In this document: piece by piece, positions 17,781 through 24,300 of the stretch
How the letters are laid out: each line of letters opens with the position of its first letter
How positions within the stretch are numbered: the stretch's first letter is position 1
Virus record (IMG/VR): IMGVR_UViG_3300020179_000124
Coordinates: 1-29,192 of that record
From: a virus
Strand: one strand, 5' to 3'
DNA: 29,192 nucleotides
Program-made: the position numbers and the translations under genes
Notes under the pieces: generated by a model
Told to the model about the DNA's origin: nothing
The model's input: only the letters and a program-made list of their open reading frames with translations
The model's database searches: none

Positions 17781-18653
17781 ATGAAGCTAACTAACAAATT
17801 TAATATCCCGCAGACCTTTGTAAATGTCGTCCGTAGGCCGACTTATTCCAAAGGGAAAGCCAACCTGTCGGTCACCCAGCTAATCAACAGTCCCAAGATC
17901 GTAGCCCTGTCCAAGAAGTTTGAAGACGAACTAGAGCAGGATGTATCGGAGATGGTTTGGAACATCTTCGGGTCGGCTGTCCATAAAGTCTTAGAGCATG
18001 GTAGAGATGAGAACCATATTGTCGAGGAACGTCTTCACGCAACATTGGACGGATATAAGGTCTCTGGGGCAATAGACCTACAAATTGTAGGGGAATCAGG
18101 CATACAAATCCGTGACTACAAAACGGTCTCTGCCTATGCCGTGATGAACGAGAAGATTGAGTGGGAGCAGCAACTCAATATCTACGCTTGGCTTGTTGAG
18201 AAGGTTAAGGGTTTGTCAGTATCAGACCTTGGCATCGTAGCCATCATCCGGGATTGGAGCCGCAGGGATGCCGGAGTCAAGGAAGGTTACCCAGAGGCCC
18301 CTATCAAAGACATACCCATCCGGCTGTGGACTTTCGAAGAACGAGAGGCTTTTGTATCTGCACGGATACATGCCCATGCGGAGGCTGAATTTGCGATTGA
18401 GTCAGACGGCGACATCCCGCCATGTACCCCGCAGGAGATGTGGGAGAAGCCAACCCTGTGGGCGGTTAGAAAGATTGGGAATGTTCGAGCTAAGACTCTT
18501 CACGGCACAGAAGAAGAAGCTCAGGAGTCCTTGGATAAGTTAGGTAAAGGATTTGAAATCGAAGTGCGTCCGGGCAGTCGCACTCGGTGTGAATCATTCT
18601 GCCCAGTTAACCACCGTTGCGCTCAATGGCGTGACTATCAGGAGAGCAAATGA
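17781..18653 (+). CDS. PD-(D/E)XK nuclease, Cas4/RecB-like
   Basis: 290 residues. The RecB/Cas4-type nuclease motifs are visible in order: His68 in GSAVHKVLEH, Asp99 in SGAIDLQ, Asp112-x-Lys114 in IRDYKT, and QLNIYAW at 131-137. Cysteines at 215, 270, 274 and 280 (CESFCPVNHRC) form the spaced set that binds a 4Fe-4S cluster in Cas4 and AddB relatives. The enzyme probably resects or trims DNA ends for the ERF annealing protein three genes downstream. ATG 17781 was chosen over GTG 17772 because AGGAGG (17767-17772) is ideally spaced. This is the first gene of the operon and overlaps the next by 4 nt. No CRISPR array or cas1/cas2 is present. Confidence 0.85.
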   Translation: MKLTNKFNIPQTFVNVVRRPTYSKGKANLSVTQLINSPKIVALSKKFEDELEQDVSEMVWNIFGSAVHKVLEHGRDENHIVEERLHATLDGYKVSGAIDLQIVGESGIQIRDYKTVSAYAVMNEKIEWEQQLNIYAWLVEKVKGLSVSDLGIVAIIRDWSRRDAGVKEGYPEAPIKDIPIRLWTFEEREAFVSARIHAHAEAEFAIESDGDIPPCTPQEMWEKPTLWAVRKIGNVRAKTLHGTEEEAQESLDKLGKGFEIEVRPGSRTRCESFCPVNHRCAQWRDYQESK

Positions 18654-18802
18654 AAACTAGAACGGAGATGATTTATGACTTCATGTTGGCATTGGCTGCA
18701 AACATGGACATGACTGCGAACCGAGACAGTTATGAAAACTCTGCGGTCGTGATTTTTCAACAGGCACAAGCCCTAGCTGACGCTTACTTGGAGATCGTAT
18801 GA
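18650..18802 (+). CDS. Small hypothetical protein (50 aa)
   Basis: Short ORF from ATG 18650, which overlaps the preceding TGA, to TGA 18800-18802, which overlaps the next ATG. The protein is acidic, helical and Met-rich (MIYDFMLALAANMDM) and ends ADAYLEIV. GGAGAG at 18641-18646 supplies a ribosome binding site. The tight ATGA coupling at both ends is the main support that it is real. No family is recognised. Confidence 0.65.
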   Translation: MKTRTEMIYDFMLALAANMDMTANRDSYENSAVVIFQQAQALADAYLEIV

Positions 18803-19032
18803 CAGCTAACGAAGTGCAGATTGGTGGGGATCATTATCACCAGAAAGCAATCCAGCCGTGGGATTACATAGTGGCTAATGAAATTGGCTATCTAGAAGGA
18901 AACATCATCAAGTATGTATCACGGTACAAGGAGAAAGGCGGCTTAGAAGACCTGTACAAGGCAAGCCATTACTTAGATAAATTAATAGAGGTGAAACGAA
19001 ATGAACGTGTATCAACGACTCCAAATCGCTAG
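18799..19032 (+). CDS. DUF3310 family protein
   Basis: 77 residues with the DUF3310 signature: GGDHYHQKAIQPWDYI, then GNIIKYVSRYKEKGG, then DLYKASHYLDKLI. The family is common in phages, sometimes annotated as a nucleotide kinase, but its biochemistry is not established as far as I know. The gene overlaps the upstream small ORF by 4 nt and the downstream ERF gene by 32 nt, so it belongs to the recombination/early operon. Confidence 0.85.
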   Translation: MTANEVQIGGDHYHQKAIQPWDYIVANEIGYLEGNIIKYVSRYKEKGGLEDLYKASHYLDKLIEVKRNERVSTTPNR

Positions 19033-19672
19033 GATGGTTTTGCAGGGGAAAGAACTCAAGAAGTCTGGCAAGAATAAGTTTGCTGGCTATGAGTACTTTG
19101 AACTCCAAGACTTTCTACCAACAATACAGACAATCTTTGGCGATACCGGATTGTCAGCGGTCTTCCGTTGCACTAACGATATGGCAACTCTGACGGTCTA
19201 TAACAATGAAAAGCCTGATGAGTCCATAGAATTTACTGCTCCCATGGCCGCAGCCGAACTCAAAGGGTGCCATCCCGTCCAAAATCTTGGTGCCTCGATT
19301 TCGTACCTACGGCGCTACCTATATGTAAATGCCCTTGAGATAGTCGAACATGACGCTCTTGATGCTACGACTGGAGCGATTGAGCCAGCCCGTAAGCCAG
19401 AGATCAAAGCCAAGCCCAAAACTGAAGAGGCCATGATGGATTTTGAAATCAGGCTAGAGATTGAGCCGGATGCGAACCAGAACGACTGGTTTGAGATGCT
19501 GTGGAAGGCGGCTACAACCCTGCTTGATTTTGCTAAGTCCGAAGCAGATGTTATGAAGATATTCAAAACCAATAAGGTCTTGTTTGACGAAGCTAAGAAT
19601 CGAGATTCCGAATGGTTCAAAACTTTGATGGAAGAGTTCACCAAAACCAAAACCAAACTTAAGGAGCAATGA
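19001..19672 (+). CDS. erf: ERF family single-strand annealing protein
   Basis: 223 residues. The N-terminal 130 carry ERF hallmarks: a KFAGYEYFELQDFLP block near 26-40, KGCHPVQNLGASISYLRRYL near 88-107, and an Asp-rich VEHDALDA segment. ERF proteins anneal complementary single strands and drive phage recombination and genome circularisation. After a Lys/Pro-rich linker (about 132-145) comes a C-terminal helical region. AGAGGTG just upstream of ATG 19001 is a plausible ribosome binding site inside the DUF3310 gene. An SSB-like protein follows directly, and RusA and the Cas4-like nuclease are nearby, giving a complete recombination set. Confidence 0.85.
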   Translation: MNVYQRLQIARMVLQGKELKKSGKNKFAGYEYFELQDFLPTIQTIFGDTGLSAVFRCTNDMATLTVYNNEKPDESIEFTAPMAAAELKGCHPVQNLGASISYLRRYLYVNALEIVEHDALDATTGAIEPARKPEIKAKPKTEEAMMDFEIRLEIEPDANQNDWFEMLWKAATTLLDFAKSEADVMKIFKTNKVLFDEAKNRDSEWFKTLMEEFTKTKTKLKEQ

Positions 19673-19965
19673 TGGAATACAAAACCCCTAAAAATTCAGG
19701 AACACTTTGGTTAAATGATTATAAAACAGAAGACAAACATCCTGATTTTCGAGGACATGTTTTAGTAGAACGTGGGTTTTTAAATTTGCTCATGGAAAAA
19801 CACAGCGACCAAGATGGTAGGGTTAAGTTGTCAGTTGCTTGTTGGAAAAAAGTTGGCAAAGGAAAAGAGTTAATAAGCATCATTATTTCTGAACCTTACA
19901 TAACAAAGCCAAAGCCAGTTGAACCAATACCAGCACCACCCGAAGACGAAGATGTCCCATTCTAA
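19672..19965 (+). CDS. SSB-like protein with acidic C-terminal tip
   Basis: 97 residues. It has short strands typical of a small OB-type fold (SGTLWLNDYK, HPDFRGHVLV, RVKLSVACWKKVG, ELISIIISEPY), a Pro/Lys-rich linker, and the ending PEDEDVPF. Bacterial and phage single-strand-binding proteins end in a comparable acidic tip (DDDIPF) that recruits partner proteins. Together with the ERF gene immediately upstream, this suggests an ssDNA-binding protein; this is inference, since full-length SSBs are longer. ATG 19672 is better spaced from AAGGAG (19661-19666) than ATG 19669. The gene is more AT-rich than its neighbours. Confidence 0.55.
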   Translation: MEYKTPKNSGTLWLNDYKTEDKHPDFRGHVLVERGFLNLLMEKHSDQDGRVKLSVACWKKVGKGKELISIIISEPYITKPKPVEPIPAPPEDEDVPF

Positions 19966-19975
19966 GGAGAAGAAA

Positions 19976-20224
19976 ATGAAGCCAACAAAACGCCGTGGCC
20001 GCCCGCTAGGATCAAAGAACAAACCTAGAGCCAAAGCCCCTGTCGTTCCGGCTCAGAAGTTGCTCTCATCTAAGAAAGAAAATATGTCCCCTTGGCTAAA
20101 CGAACTGTCGGACCTGAATCAGGAAGTCAATGCGCTGCGCCGTCAATTAGTCCAGGCCAACACCATTATCAAATATCTTGAGTTCCAACTCGGCCTAAAG
20201 TCCTATGAAGACTCTTCAATTTGA
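19976..20224 (+). CDS. AT-hook and coiled-coil small protein
   Basis: 82 residues. The N-terminus KPTKRRGRPLGSKNK is an AT-hook motif (core GRP flanked by basic residues) that binds the minor groove of AT-rich DNA. The C-terminal half, from about 45 to 75, has heptad-like leucines (LSDLNQEVNALRRQLVQANT) and probably forms a coiled coil. A DNA-binding dimer is likely. ATG 19976 follows AAGGAG at 19964-19969; an upstream in-frame ATG would overlap the SSB-like gene and is not favoured. The next gene overlaps by 20 nt. Confidence 0.7.
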   Translation: MKPTKRRGRPLGSKNKPRAKAPVVPAQKLLSSKKENMSPWLNELSDLNQEVNALRRQLVQANTIIKYLEFQLGLKSYEDSSI

Positions 20225-20630
20225 AGGCCTCAAGGTAGCCCTAAAGCAAAACAAAGAGGGCTATATCTTGACGCTAAGTTTGCACCCAGATGACATCCCC
20301 GAGGACCTCCTACGGGACTTTGTGGGGTCACGCTATCAAGTTGTCATGGTCCGGCTTAATGGTGAAGAGCAACCCATGGACAGAGAAGACGAGCACGGTG
20401 GGCAGAAAGCTGTCCGTCTTGCTGGCCTTCTTTGTCGAGACAGTGAGTTTTGGGATTGGCTACACCATGACGGGCAGATCTTTGAGGTCAATGAAAAGGA
20501 AGCCACGGATTGGTTACGGGAGGCCACGGGGGTTCAGTCCCGGTCGGAACTCAAGGTTAACTATGAAGCACGGAAACATTTGGAGCGAATCAATAAGGAA
20601 TTCTTAACATGGAAAAACAGAAAAAGTTAA
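20205..20630 (+). CDS. Conserved phage protein (141 aa), function unknown
   Basis: 141 residues, acidic, with the recognisable segment LHPDDIPEDLLRDFVGSRYQ followed by VMVRLNGEEQP, found in a family of phage early proteins of unknown function. The C-terminal part is helical and basic (NYEARKHLERINKEFL). No catalytic motif is evident. It lies between an AT-hook protein and a ribbon-helix-helix protein in the recombination operon, overlapping both (20 and 22 nt), so co-translation is likely. Confidence 0.7.
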   Translation: MKTLQFEGLKVALKQNKEGYILTLSLHPDDIPEDLLRDFVGSRYQVVMVRLNGEEQPMDREDEHGGQKAVRLAGLLCRDSEFWDWLHHDGQIFEVNEKEATDWLREATGVQSRSELKVNYEARKHLERINKEFLTWKNRKS

Positions 20631-20893
20631 TCCCGTATTCGGTTTACATACCGCAGGATCATCACAAGAAGCTTAAGCAGCTTGCCAAAGAACGCAAGGC
20701 CTCGGAGATGATCCGCAGTGCCATCGACCTTTTGGTAACCAATAATGATGTCTACAAGTCTGGCTATAACAAAGCCATCGAGGACGCATCAAAGGTTATC
20801 TATGAGTGCAAAGAGGCGCAGATGGTAGCTGTCAAGGGCAAGGATCTTGGTGCTCATTTGTCTGAACAAATCAAAATGTTGGTGACCAAATGA
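20609..20893 (+). CDS. Ribbon-helix-helix-like DNA-binding protein
   Basis: 94 residues. The N-terminal 45 residues, with a short strand (PYSVYIPQDHHKKLKQLA) and two helices (KASEMIRSAIDLLV), fit the ribbon-helix-helix (Arc/CopG) fold, whose dimers insert a beta sheet into the major groove of inverted repeats. The rest is helical. AAGGA near 20597 gives a ribosome binding site. No toxin gene is adjacent, so a phage repressor or early regulator is more likely than an antitoxin. The inverted repeat at 17665-17695 is a possible target; this is inference only. Confidence 0.6.
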   Translation: MEKQKKLIPYSVYIPQDHHKKLKQLAKERKASEMIRSAIDLLVTNNDVYKSGYNKAIEDASKVIYECKEAQMVAVKGKDLGAHLSEQIKMLVTK

Positions 20894-21072
20894 ACGAACA
20901 AGAAACCCTGCGGGATGTGTTTGCGGGGATGTGCGCCATGGCCTTAATCATGCGTGGCGTACCGGACGATTTAGTCCCCGCTAAGTCTTATGAGATGGCT
21001 GACCAACTGCTTGATGCACGAGACCCTGAGCCAGTCGGGTTGCCAGCAATTAAGAGAAGGAAAGCCAAGTGA
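20890..21072 (+). CDS. Small phage protein (60 aa)
   Basis: 60 residues beginning MNEQETLRDVFAGMCAMALI and containing YEMADQLLDARDPE, a pattern I recognise from short phage early proteins of unknown function. The C-terminus is basic (IKRRKAK). The start and stop overlap their neighbours by 4 nt each, supporting translational coupling. Confidence 0.65.
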   Translation: MNEQETLRDVFAGMCAMALIMRGVPDDLVPAKSYEMADQLLDARDPEPVGLPAIKRRKAK

Positions 21073-21554
21073 ATCTGTTAGACGAGATACAGGATGCCCG
21101 ACAAGAATTTCTACAGGACGCTTGGGACAGGTGTCTAGTAGAGACTTGGAAAGAAAGTCCAAACACACGTATGGGTACACTTTGCTATCAGTTTGCCGCG
21201 AAATACAAACTTAAAGACGGAGAGATATTTTCTTTAAAACGTGTACCTAAATTTAAACGTCAAATAAATGCGGCCATAACACGTTTTATAGCGGCATATC
21301 TACCCACATTGAGCGCCTGTTTATGGAACGGCAATAAAACGTTTGATGACTTAGTCCTCATCTGTTCTAAATCTCCGATGCTAATATACCCCGCAGATGC
21401 GAAAAAAGTAGTAGCAGAAAGTAATGATCGTATTACAACAAGAAGAAAATATTTCAAACACGAGATTGAACACATAATGAGTGATTTATTATTTGATGCA
21501 CAAAAGAGGAGCAATTGGGATGTGGCTAAAGGAAGACCGAAAAGAAAAAGATAA
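21069..21554 (+). CDS. Hypothetical protein (161 aa)
   Basis: 161 residues from GTG 21069, which overlaps the preceding TGA. The first 25 codons resemble neighbouring genes. From about 21180 on, the DNA turns markedly AT-rich, which hints at mosaic origin. The protein is basic at its C-terminus (KGRPKRKR) and helical, with a TFDDLVLICSKSPML segment. I do not recognise a family; nucleic-acid binding is plausible from charge only. Confidence 0.6.
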   Translation: MNLLDEIQDARQEFLQDAWDRCLVETWKESPNTRMGTLCYQFAAKYKLKDGEIFSLKRVPKFKRQINAAITRFIAAYLPTLSACLWNGNKTFDDLVLICSKSPMLIYPADAKKVVAESNDRITTRRKYFKHEIEHIMSDLLFDAQKRSNWDVAKGRPKRKR

Positions 21555-21563
21555 GGAGAAACA

Positions 21564-21767
21564 GTGAAAGACTTAATTGACTTCAAGAAACTCTGGGTCT
21601 GGTGCGTAGAACGATGGAAAACATCCTTTGGTTGCATCGTGCTGGCCGTGGTGGCCTTCCTGCTAGGCATGGTCCTTGAGAACAAACTGATAACCGAAGA
21701 CTGCCGTTTCATGGGTGCATTCCGTGATGGAACGCAGACTTATAACTGTCAGCCGAGGGTGAGATGA
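21564..21767 (+). CDS. Small single-pass membrane protein (67 aa)
   Basis: 67 residues from GTG 21564, with the strong ribosome binding site AAGGAGAA at 21553-21560. One hydrophobic segment at about 21-39 (FGCIVLAVVAFLLGMVL) is preceded by a basic/aromatic stretch, which suggests an N-in membrane protein. Two cysteines lie in the short C-terminal domain. Function unknown; small membrane proteins in early operons may affect superinfection or host membrane functions. Confidence 0.65.
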   Translation: MKDLIDFKKLWVWCVERWKTSFGCIVLAVVAFLLGMVLENKLITEDCRFMGAFRDGTQTYNCQPRVR

Positions 21768-22096
21768 GCGACTTGAGAAAAGCAGCAGAGCAGGCGTTGG
21801 AGGTTTTGGAAAACCCGTGGAAAGCAAAACCCGAGGGTGTTGCTGATGCAATCATTGCACTACGCCAAGCACTAGCGCAGTTAGAACATGAGCCATTGGT
21901 TTGGATGAACAAGTACGGGTACGTTGCGTCATTTCAAAACGAGGAATACAAAGATCCACTCTACACCGCACCACCAAAGCGTGAATGGGTTGGGCTGACG
22001 GATGAGGAACGATTTAAGATTGCAAGAGACACAAGACCTTATGTTGCTGACACCATGAGAGCGCACGAAGAAGAATTAAAACGGAGGAACACATGA
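21764..22096 (+). CDS. Conserved phage early protein (110 aa)
   Basis: 110 residues. The N-terminus (LRKAAEQALEVLE ... ALRQALAQLEHEPL) followed by LYTAPPKREWVGLTDEE matches a very common family of phage hypothetical proteins with a helical N-terminal half and this APPKR-W-x-GLTDEE junction. Function unknown. It overlaps both neighbours by 4 nt. Confidence 0.75.
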   Translation: MSDLRKAAEQALEVLENPWKAKPEGVADAIIALRQALAQLEHEPLVWMNKYGYVASFQNEEYKDPLYTAPPKREWVGLTDEERFKIARDTRPYVADTMRAHEEELKRRNT

Positions 22097-22284
22097 CCAA
22101 AGAAGAAGCATGGCAAATTTGGATGAAAGAGTCCAAGCACTATGTCGAACACGACTGGGAAATTATCAAGAAGTCATCATGGTGGGAAGCGTTTTCTCGT
22201 GGGTGGGATGCGGCGACAGTCAATGCTAACGGCTGGGACGATGCCTACAAGATGGGCCTTGAAGCAGGAAAGGAGATGAAATGA
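22093..22284 (+). CDS. Trp-rich small protein (63 aa)
   Basis: 63 acidic residues with many tryptophans (EEAWQIWMKE, SSWWEAFSRGWDAA, NGWDDAYKMGLEAG). The recurrence of a GW/W-D-A-x-K/G-x pattern suggests two short related helical segments. ATGA overlaps join it to both neighbours. No known family is assigned. Confidence 0.65.
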   Translation: MTKEEAWQIWMKESKHYVEHDWEIIKKSSWWEAFSRGWDAATVNANGWDDAYKMGLEAGKEMK

Positions 22285-22487
22285 AACTAATTATTGTGGG
22301 CGCACTGATTGGCTTGGCTTATTTTCTTTTTGATAACGCCCTTGACCGGCAGTACAACCGAGGCTTTGCGGAAGGGCGTGGCATGGTACTAAAGATTAAT
22401 CCGCCAAGCGAAGAACTTGAAATTGCATGTGCAGGGTTGTGGATTGGAGAGCAGAACAAGAAATATTGGAAAAAAATAAATGGTTAA
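22281..22487 (+). CDS. Small membrane-anchored protein (68 aa)
   Basis: 68 residues. The hydrophobic N-terminus (KLIIVGALIGLAYFLF, residues 2-17) is a membrane anchor, followed by a charged region with NRGFAEGRGM and a C-terminal basic tail. AAGGAG at 22269-22274 is a ribosome binding site. It could be an Rz-like or unrelated early membrane protein; there is too little to decide. Confidence 0.6.
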   Translation: MKLIIVGALIGLAYFLFDNALDRQYNRGFAEGRGMVLKINPPSEELEIACAGLWIGEQNKKYWKKING

Positions 22488-22716
22488 AAACGAAATAAGC
22501 ATCAGTCAAATTGAAGATTTGGCCGAACTGGCCGGCGGGTATCAGGACGACTTTGGCAAGTGGATGTTCCGCGAGACGGACTATCTGTGTAAGTTTGCAG
22601 ACCTGATCCTAGCCACTAAGGCGTCCGAGATCAGTAGCCTGGTCACCAGTATCCAGATGCTACGGACTGACCTTGAGGCAGCAGAGCTAGAAATCAGAGA
22701 ACTGAGGAGCAAGTGA
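22480..22716 (+). CDS. Small helical protein (78 aa)
   Basis: 78 residues with an N-terminal ISQIEDLAELAGGYQDDFGKW segment and a C-terminal probable coiled coil (LVTSIQMLRTDLEAAELEIRELRSK). The start overlaps the preceding stop by 8 nt. No family is recognised; a small dimeric accessory protein is likely from the helix pattern. Confidence 0.6.
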   Translation: MVKNEISISQIEDLAELAGGYQDDFGKWMFRETDYLCKFADLILATKASEISSLVTSIQMLRTDLEAAELEIRELRSK

Positions 22717-22910
22717 TGGAGCCTATCTGCTCAGAGTGCAAGAAGCCCTGCAAGGAAGCCCGGCGTAACTTTGGCATCGGGGCCTATGAGTTTTGGGGTG
22801 CTACCGGATCCCAGGATAACTGGCGGTGTGTATCCCACTGTTGTGATGGAGACTTATTAACGAAGGAGGAGATAGATGAATTGGACTGTGCTAGTAGTGG
22901 ATTGGAATAG
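22716..22910 (+). CDS. Zinc-ribbon-like small protein (64 aa)
   Basis: 64 residues with CSECKKPC near the N-terminus and CVSHCCDGD about 30 residues later, a pattern that could bind one zinc ion. The middle has a GAYEFWG segment. ATG 22716 (in TGATG, overlapping the previous stop) is better placed behind GAGGAGC than GTG 22713. Small zinc proteins of this type in phages often bind nucleic acid or a partner protein; the role here is unknown. Confidence 0.65.
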   Translation: MEPICSECKKPCKEARRNFGIGAYEFWGATGSQDNWRCVSHCCDGDLLTKEEIDELDCASSGLE

Positions 22911-22998
22911 ACTTGGGCCAGTGAAGTTTTATCTAATAATGATGGCTTATATCTTATTTTTGCTGTGGTGGTTTGCTAGGAGGGAATTAAATGAGTGA
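22876..22998 (+). CDS. Very small membrane protein (40 aa) overlapping two genes
   Basis: A 40-codon ORF in a different frame, starting inside the zinc-ribbon gene and ending 8 nt into the next gene. It has a near-perfect ribosome binding site, AAGGAGGA at 22863-22870, 5 nt from ATG 22876. The product has one hydrophobic aromatic helix (FYLIMMAYILFLLWWF, about 18-33) followed by ARREL. The strong initiation signal and the way it bridges an otherwise uncovered stretch support it. Function unknown. Confidence 0.6.
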   Translation: MNWTVLVVDWNRLGPVKFYLIMMAYILFLLWWFARRELNE

Positions 22999-24136
22999 GA
23001 TATTAGAAAAAATAAGCGAGGCTTTTTTAAAGATTCTTGCGCTTTTTAAACAGCCAACTTTAGAAAAACTTGATTTAGTTGAGATTGATAATGTTGACAC
23101 AACAATTCAAAATGATGAGCGCAAACGTTTTACAAAAAACTTAGGTGAATTATTAGATCACCTAGATATAGCGTTTGACGCTTATAACATATCGACAACA
23201 GTTTTATCTGGGTATTTGTCTCGTGATGAAATTGTTGGGCTGAAAAAACTTGGCGCTCATGTTCCAAACCCGTGGTTGATGAAATATTCTGATTCAAATC
23301 AAAAGATTTCTAACATAACAGACAAATTTCCATCAATGATGTTTATTGGCTTATCTCTAAGCTCACATGATAACGAGGAATTTGTTCACCCAGACTTTAT
23401 GTTTGCAATAAAAAGCAAGAAGTTTCCTTGGTATGTAGAAAAAAAAGAAGGGACTTTGTATAAGTTTGGTATGGGTTATAGATTTGATAAAAAAGAATTA
23501 CACAAGAAATTGATTTGGCAAGCATCGTGGCTTGTAATTCGAAATGATGGAACAATTGAATTTTGCAAAGAAAGCAAACAAAGAACAGTTCAGGTCGGTG
23601 GTAAAAATTCAGGTGGTTGCTACACTCAACGTCTTCGAGGTCATTCTGATCTTTACGAAGCAGTCCTAGATGCCAATCCTGACAAAGGAAATAAAGTTCT
23701 TATAAACTTTTTTATTTCCATGCACGACTGGTGGGTTGGTCGTAAAGATCGTTGGAGCGTGTGTGTTAAAAAAAATGGGGAAAGGGTAACTTTTGCAGTC
23801 GATAAGTTTCTAACCAAAAAATACTTTGCTGACAGGAAAAAAACTGTTAATCAAAACGGAAATCCCAAACGTATATTTCATTATGTAAAACAATTTGAAC
23901 GGGTTCGTGATGGTAAAACTCAGATTGTTAAAGAACATCTTCGTGGCTTAAATGAGTTTGATTGGAAAGGCTATCACTGTTTAATATTAGCTCCTGAATT
24001 TCATGGCCTAACTTCAGTAGAGTTTGATATAGGATCTGAAGAAGACTATGACTCTAAAGAGAAATACATTCTTGCGAGCAAAGTTGGACTAATCTTAGCC
24101 AGAGACGAAGATGAACGAGCTAGGAAGAGACAATGA
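22991..24136 (+). CDS. Unrecognised AT-rich gene (381 aa)
   Basis: 381 residues from ATG 22991 with the strong site AGGAGGG (22978-22984). The DNA is conspicuously richer in A and T than the flanking genes, with many AAA/AAT/TTT codons. The protein is basic and Phe/Trp/Lys-rich, with segments WQASWLVIRNDGTIEF, INFFISMHDWWVGRKDRW and HYVKQFERVRDGKTQIVKEH. The middle could be beta-rich. I see no nuclease, kinase or helicase motif and do not recognise the family. Its composition suggests recent acquisition (moron-like), although it sits in line with the operon. Confidence 0.6.
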   Translation: MSEILEKISEAFLKILALFKQPTLEKLDLVEIDNVDTTIQNDERKRFTKNLGELLDHLDIAFDAYNISTTVLSGYLSRDEIVGLKKLGAHVPNPWLMKYSDSNQKISNITDKFPSMMFIGLSLSSHDNEEFVHPDFMFAIKSKKFPWYVEKKEGTLYKFGMGYRFDKKELHKKLIWQASWLVIRNDGTIEFCKESKQRTVQVGGKNSGGCYTQRLRGHSDLYEAVLDANPDKGNKVLINFFISMHDWWVGRKDRWSVCVKKNGERVTFAVDKFLTKKYFADRKKTVNQNGNPKRIFHYVKQFERVRDGKTQIVKEHLRGLNEFDWKGYHCLILAPEFHGLTSVEFDIGSEEDYDSKEKYILASKVGLILARDEDERARKRQ

Positions 24137-24300
24137 ATGAGGCCTATAGAACCGCAGCTTGGCTTAAAGCTAATGCTAAACATATGGGTACACCGTGGGA
24201 GATCGAACAGATGCTCCGAGCGGCTGTGATTATGAAACTGTTGGCAGACGAATTAGCGAGGCGTGATGCGGTACTACCTGAGCGTTTGCAGCGGAATTGA
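24133..24300 (+). CDS. Small helical protein (55 aa)
   Basis: 55 residues from ATG 24133, overlapping the previous stop by 4 nt. The sequence has an NEAYRTAAWLKANAK helix, a GTPWEIEQMLRAAVIMKLL helix and a basic end. The gene overlaps the methyltransferase start by 35 nt, so the two are translationally linked. Function unknown. Confidence 0.55.
   Translation: MNEAYRTAAWLKANAKHMGTPWEIEQMLRAAVIMKLLADELARRDAVLPERLQRN

Noticed and set aside
17781-18653. Cas4-like nuclease as part of a CRISPR system
   Set aside because: No repeats or other cas genes are present; the context is phage recombination.
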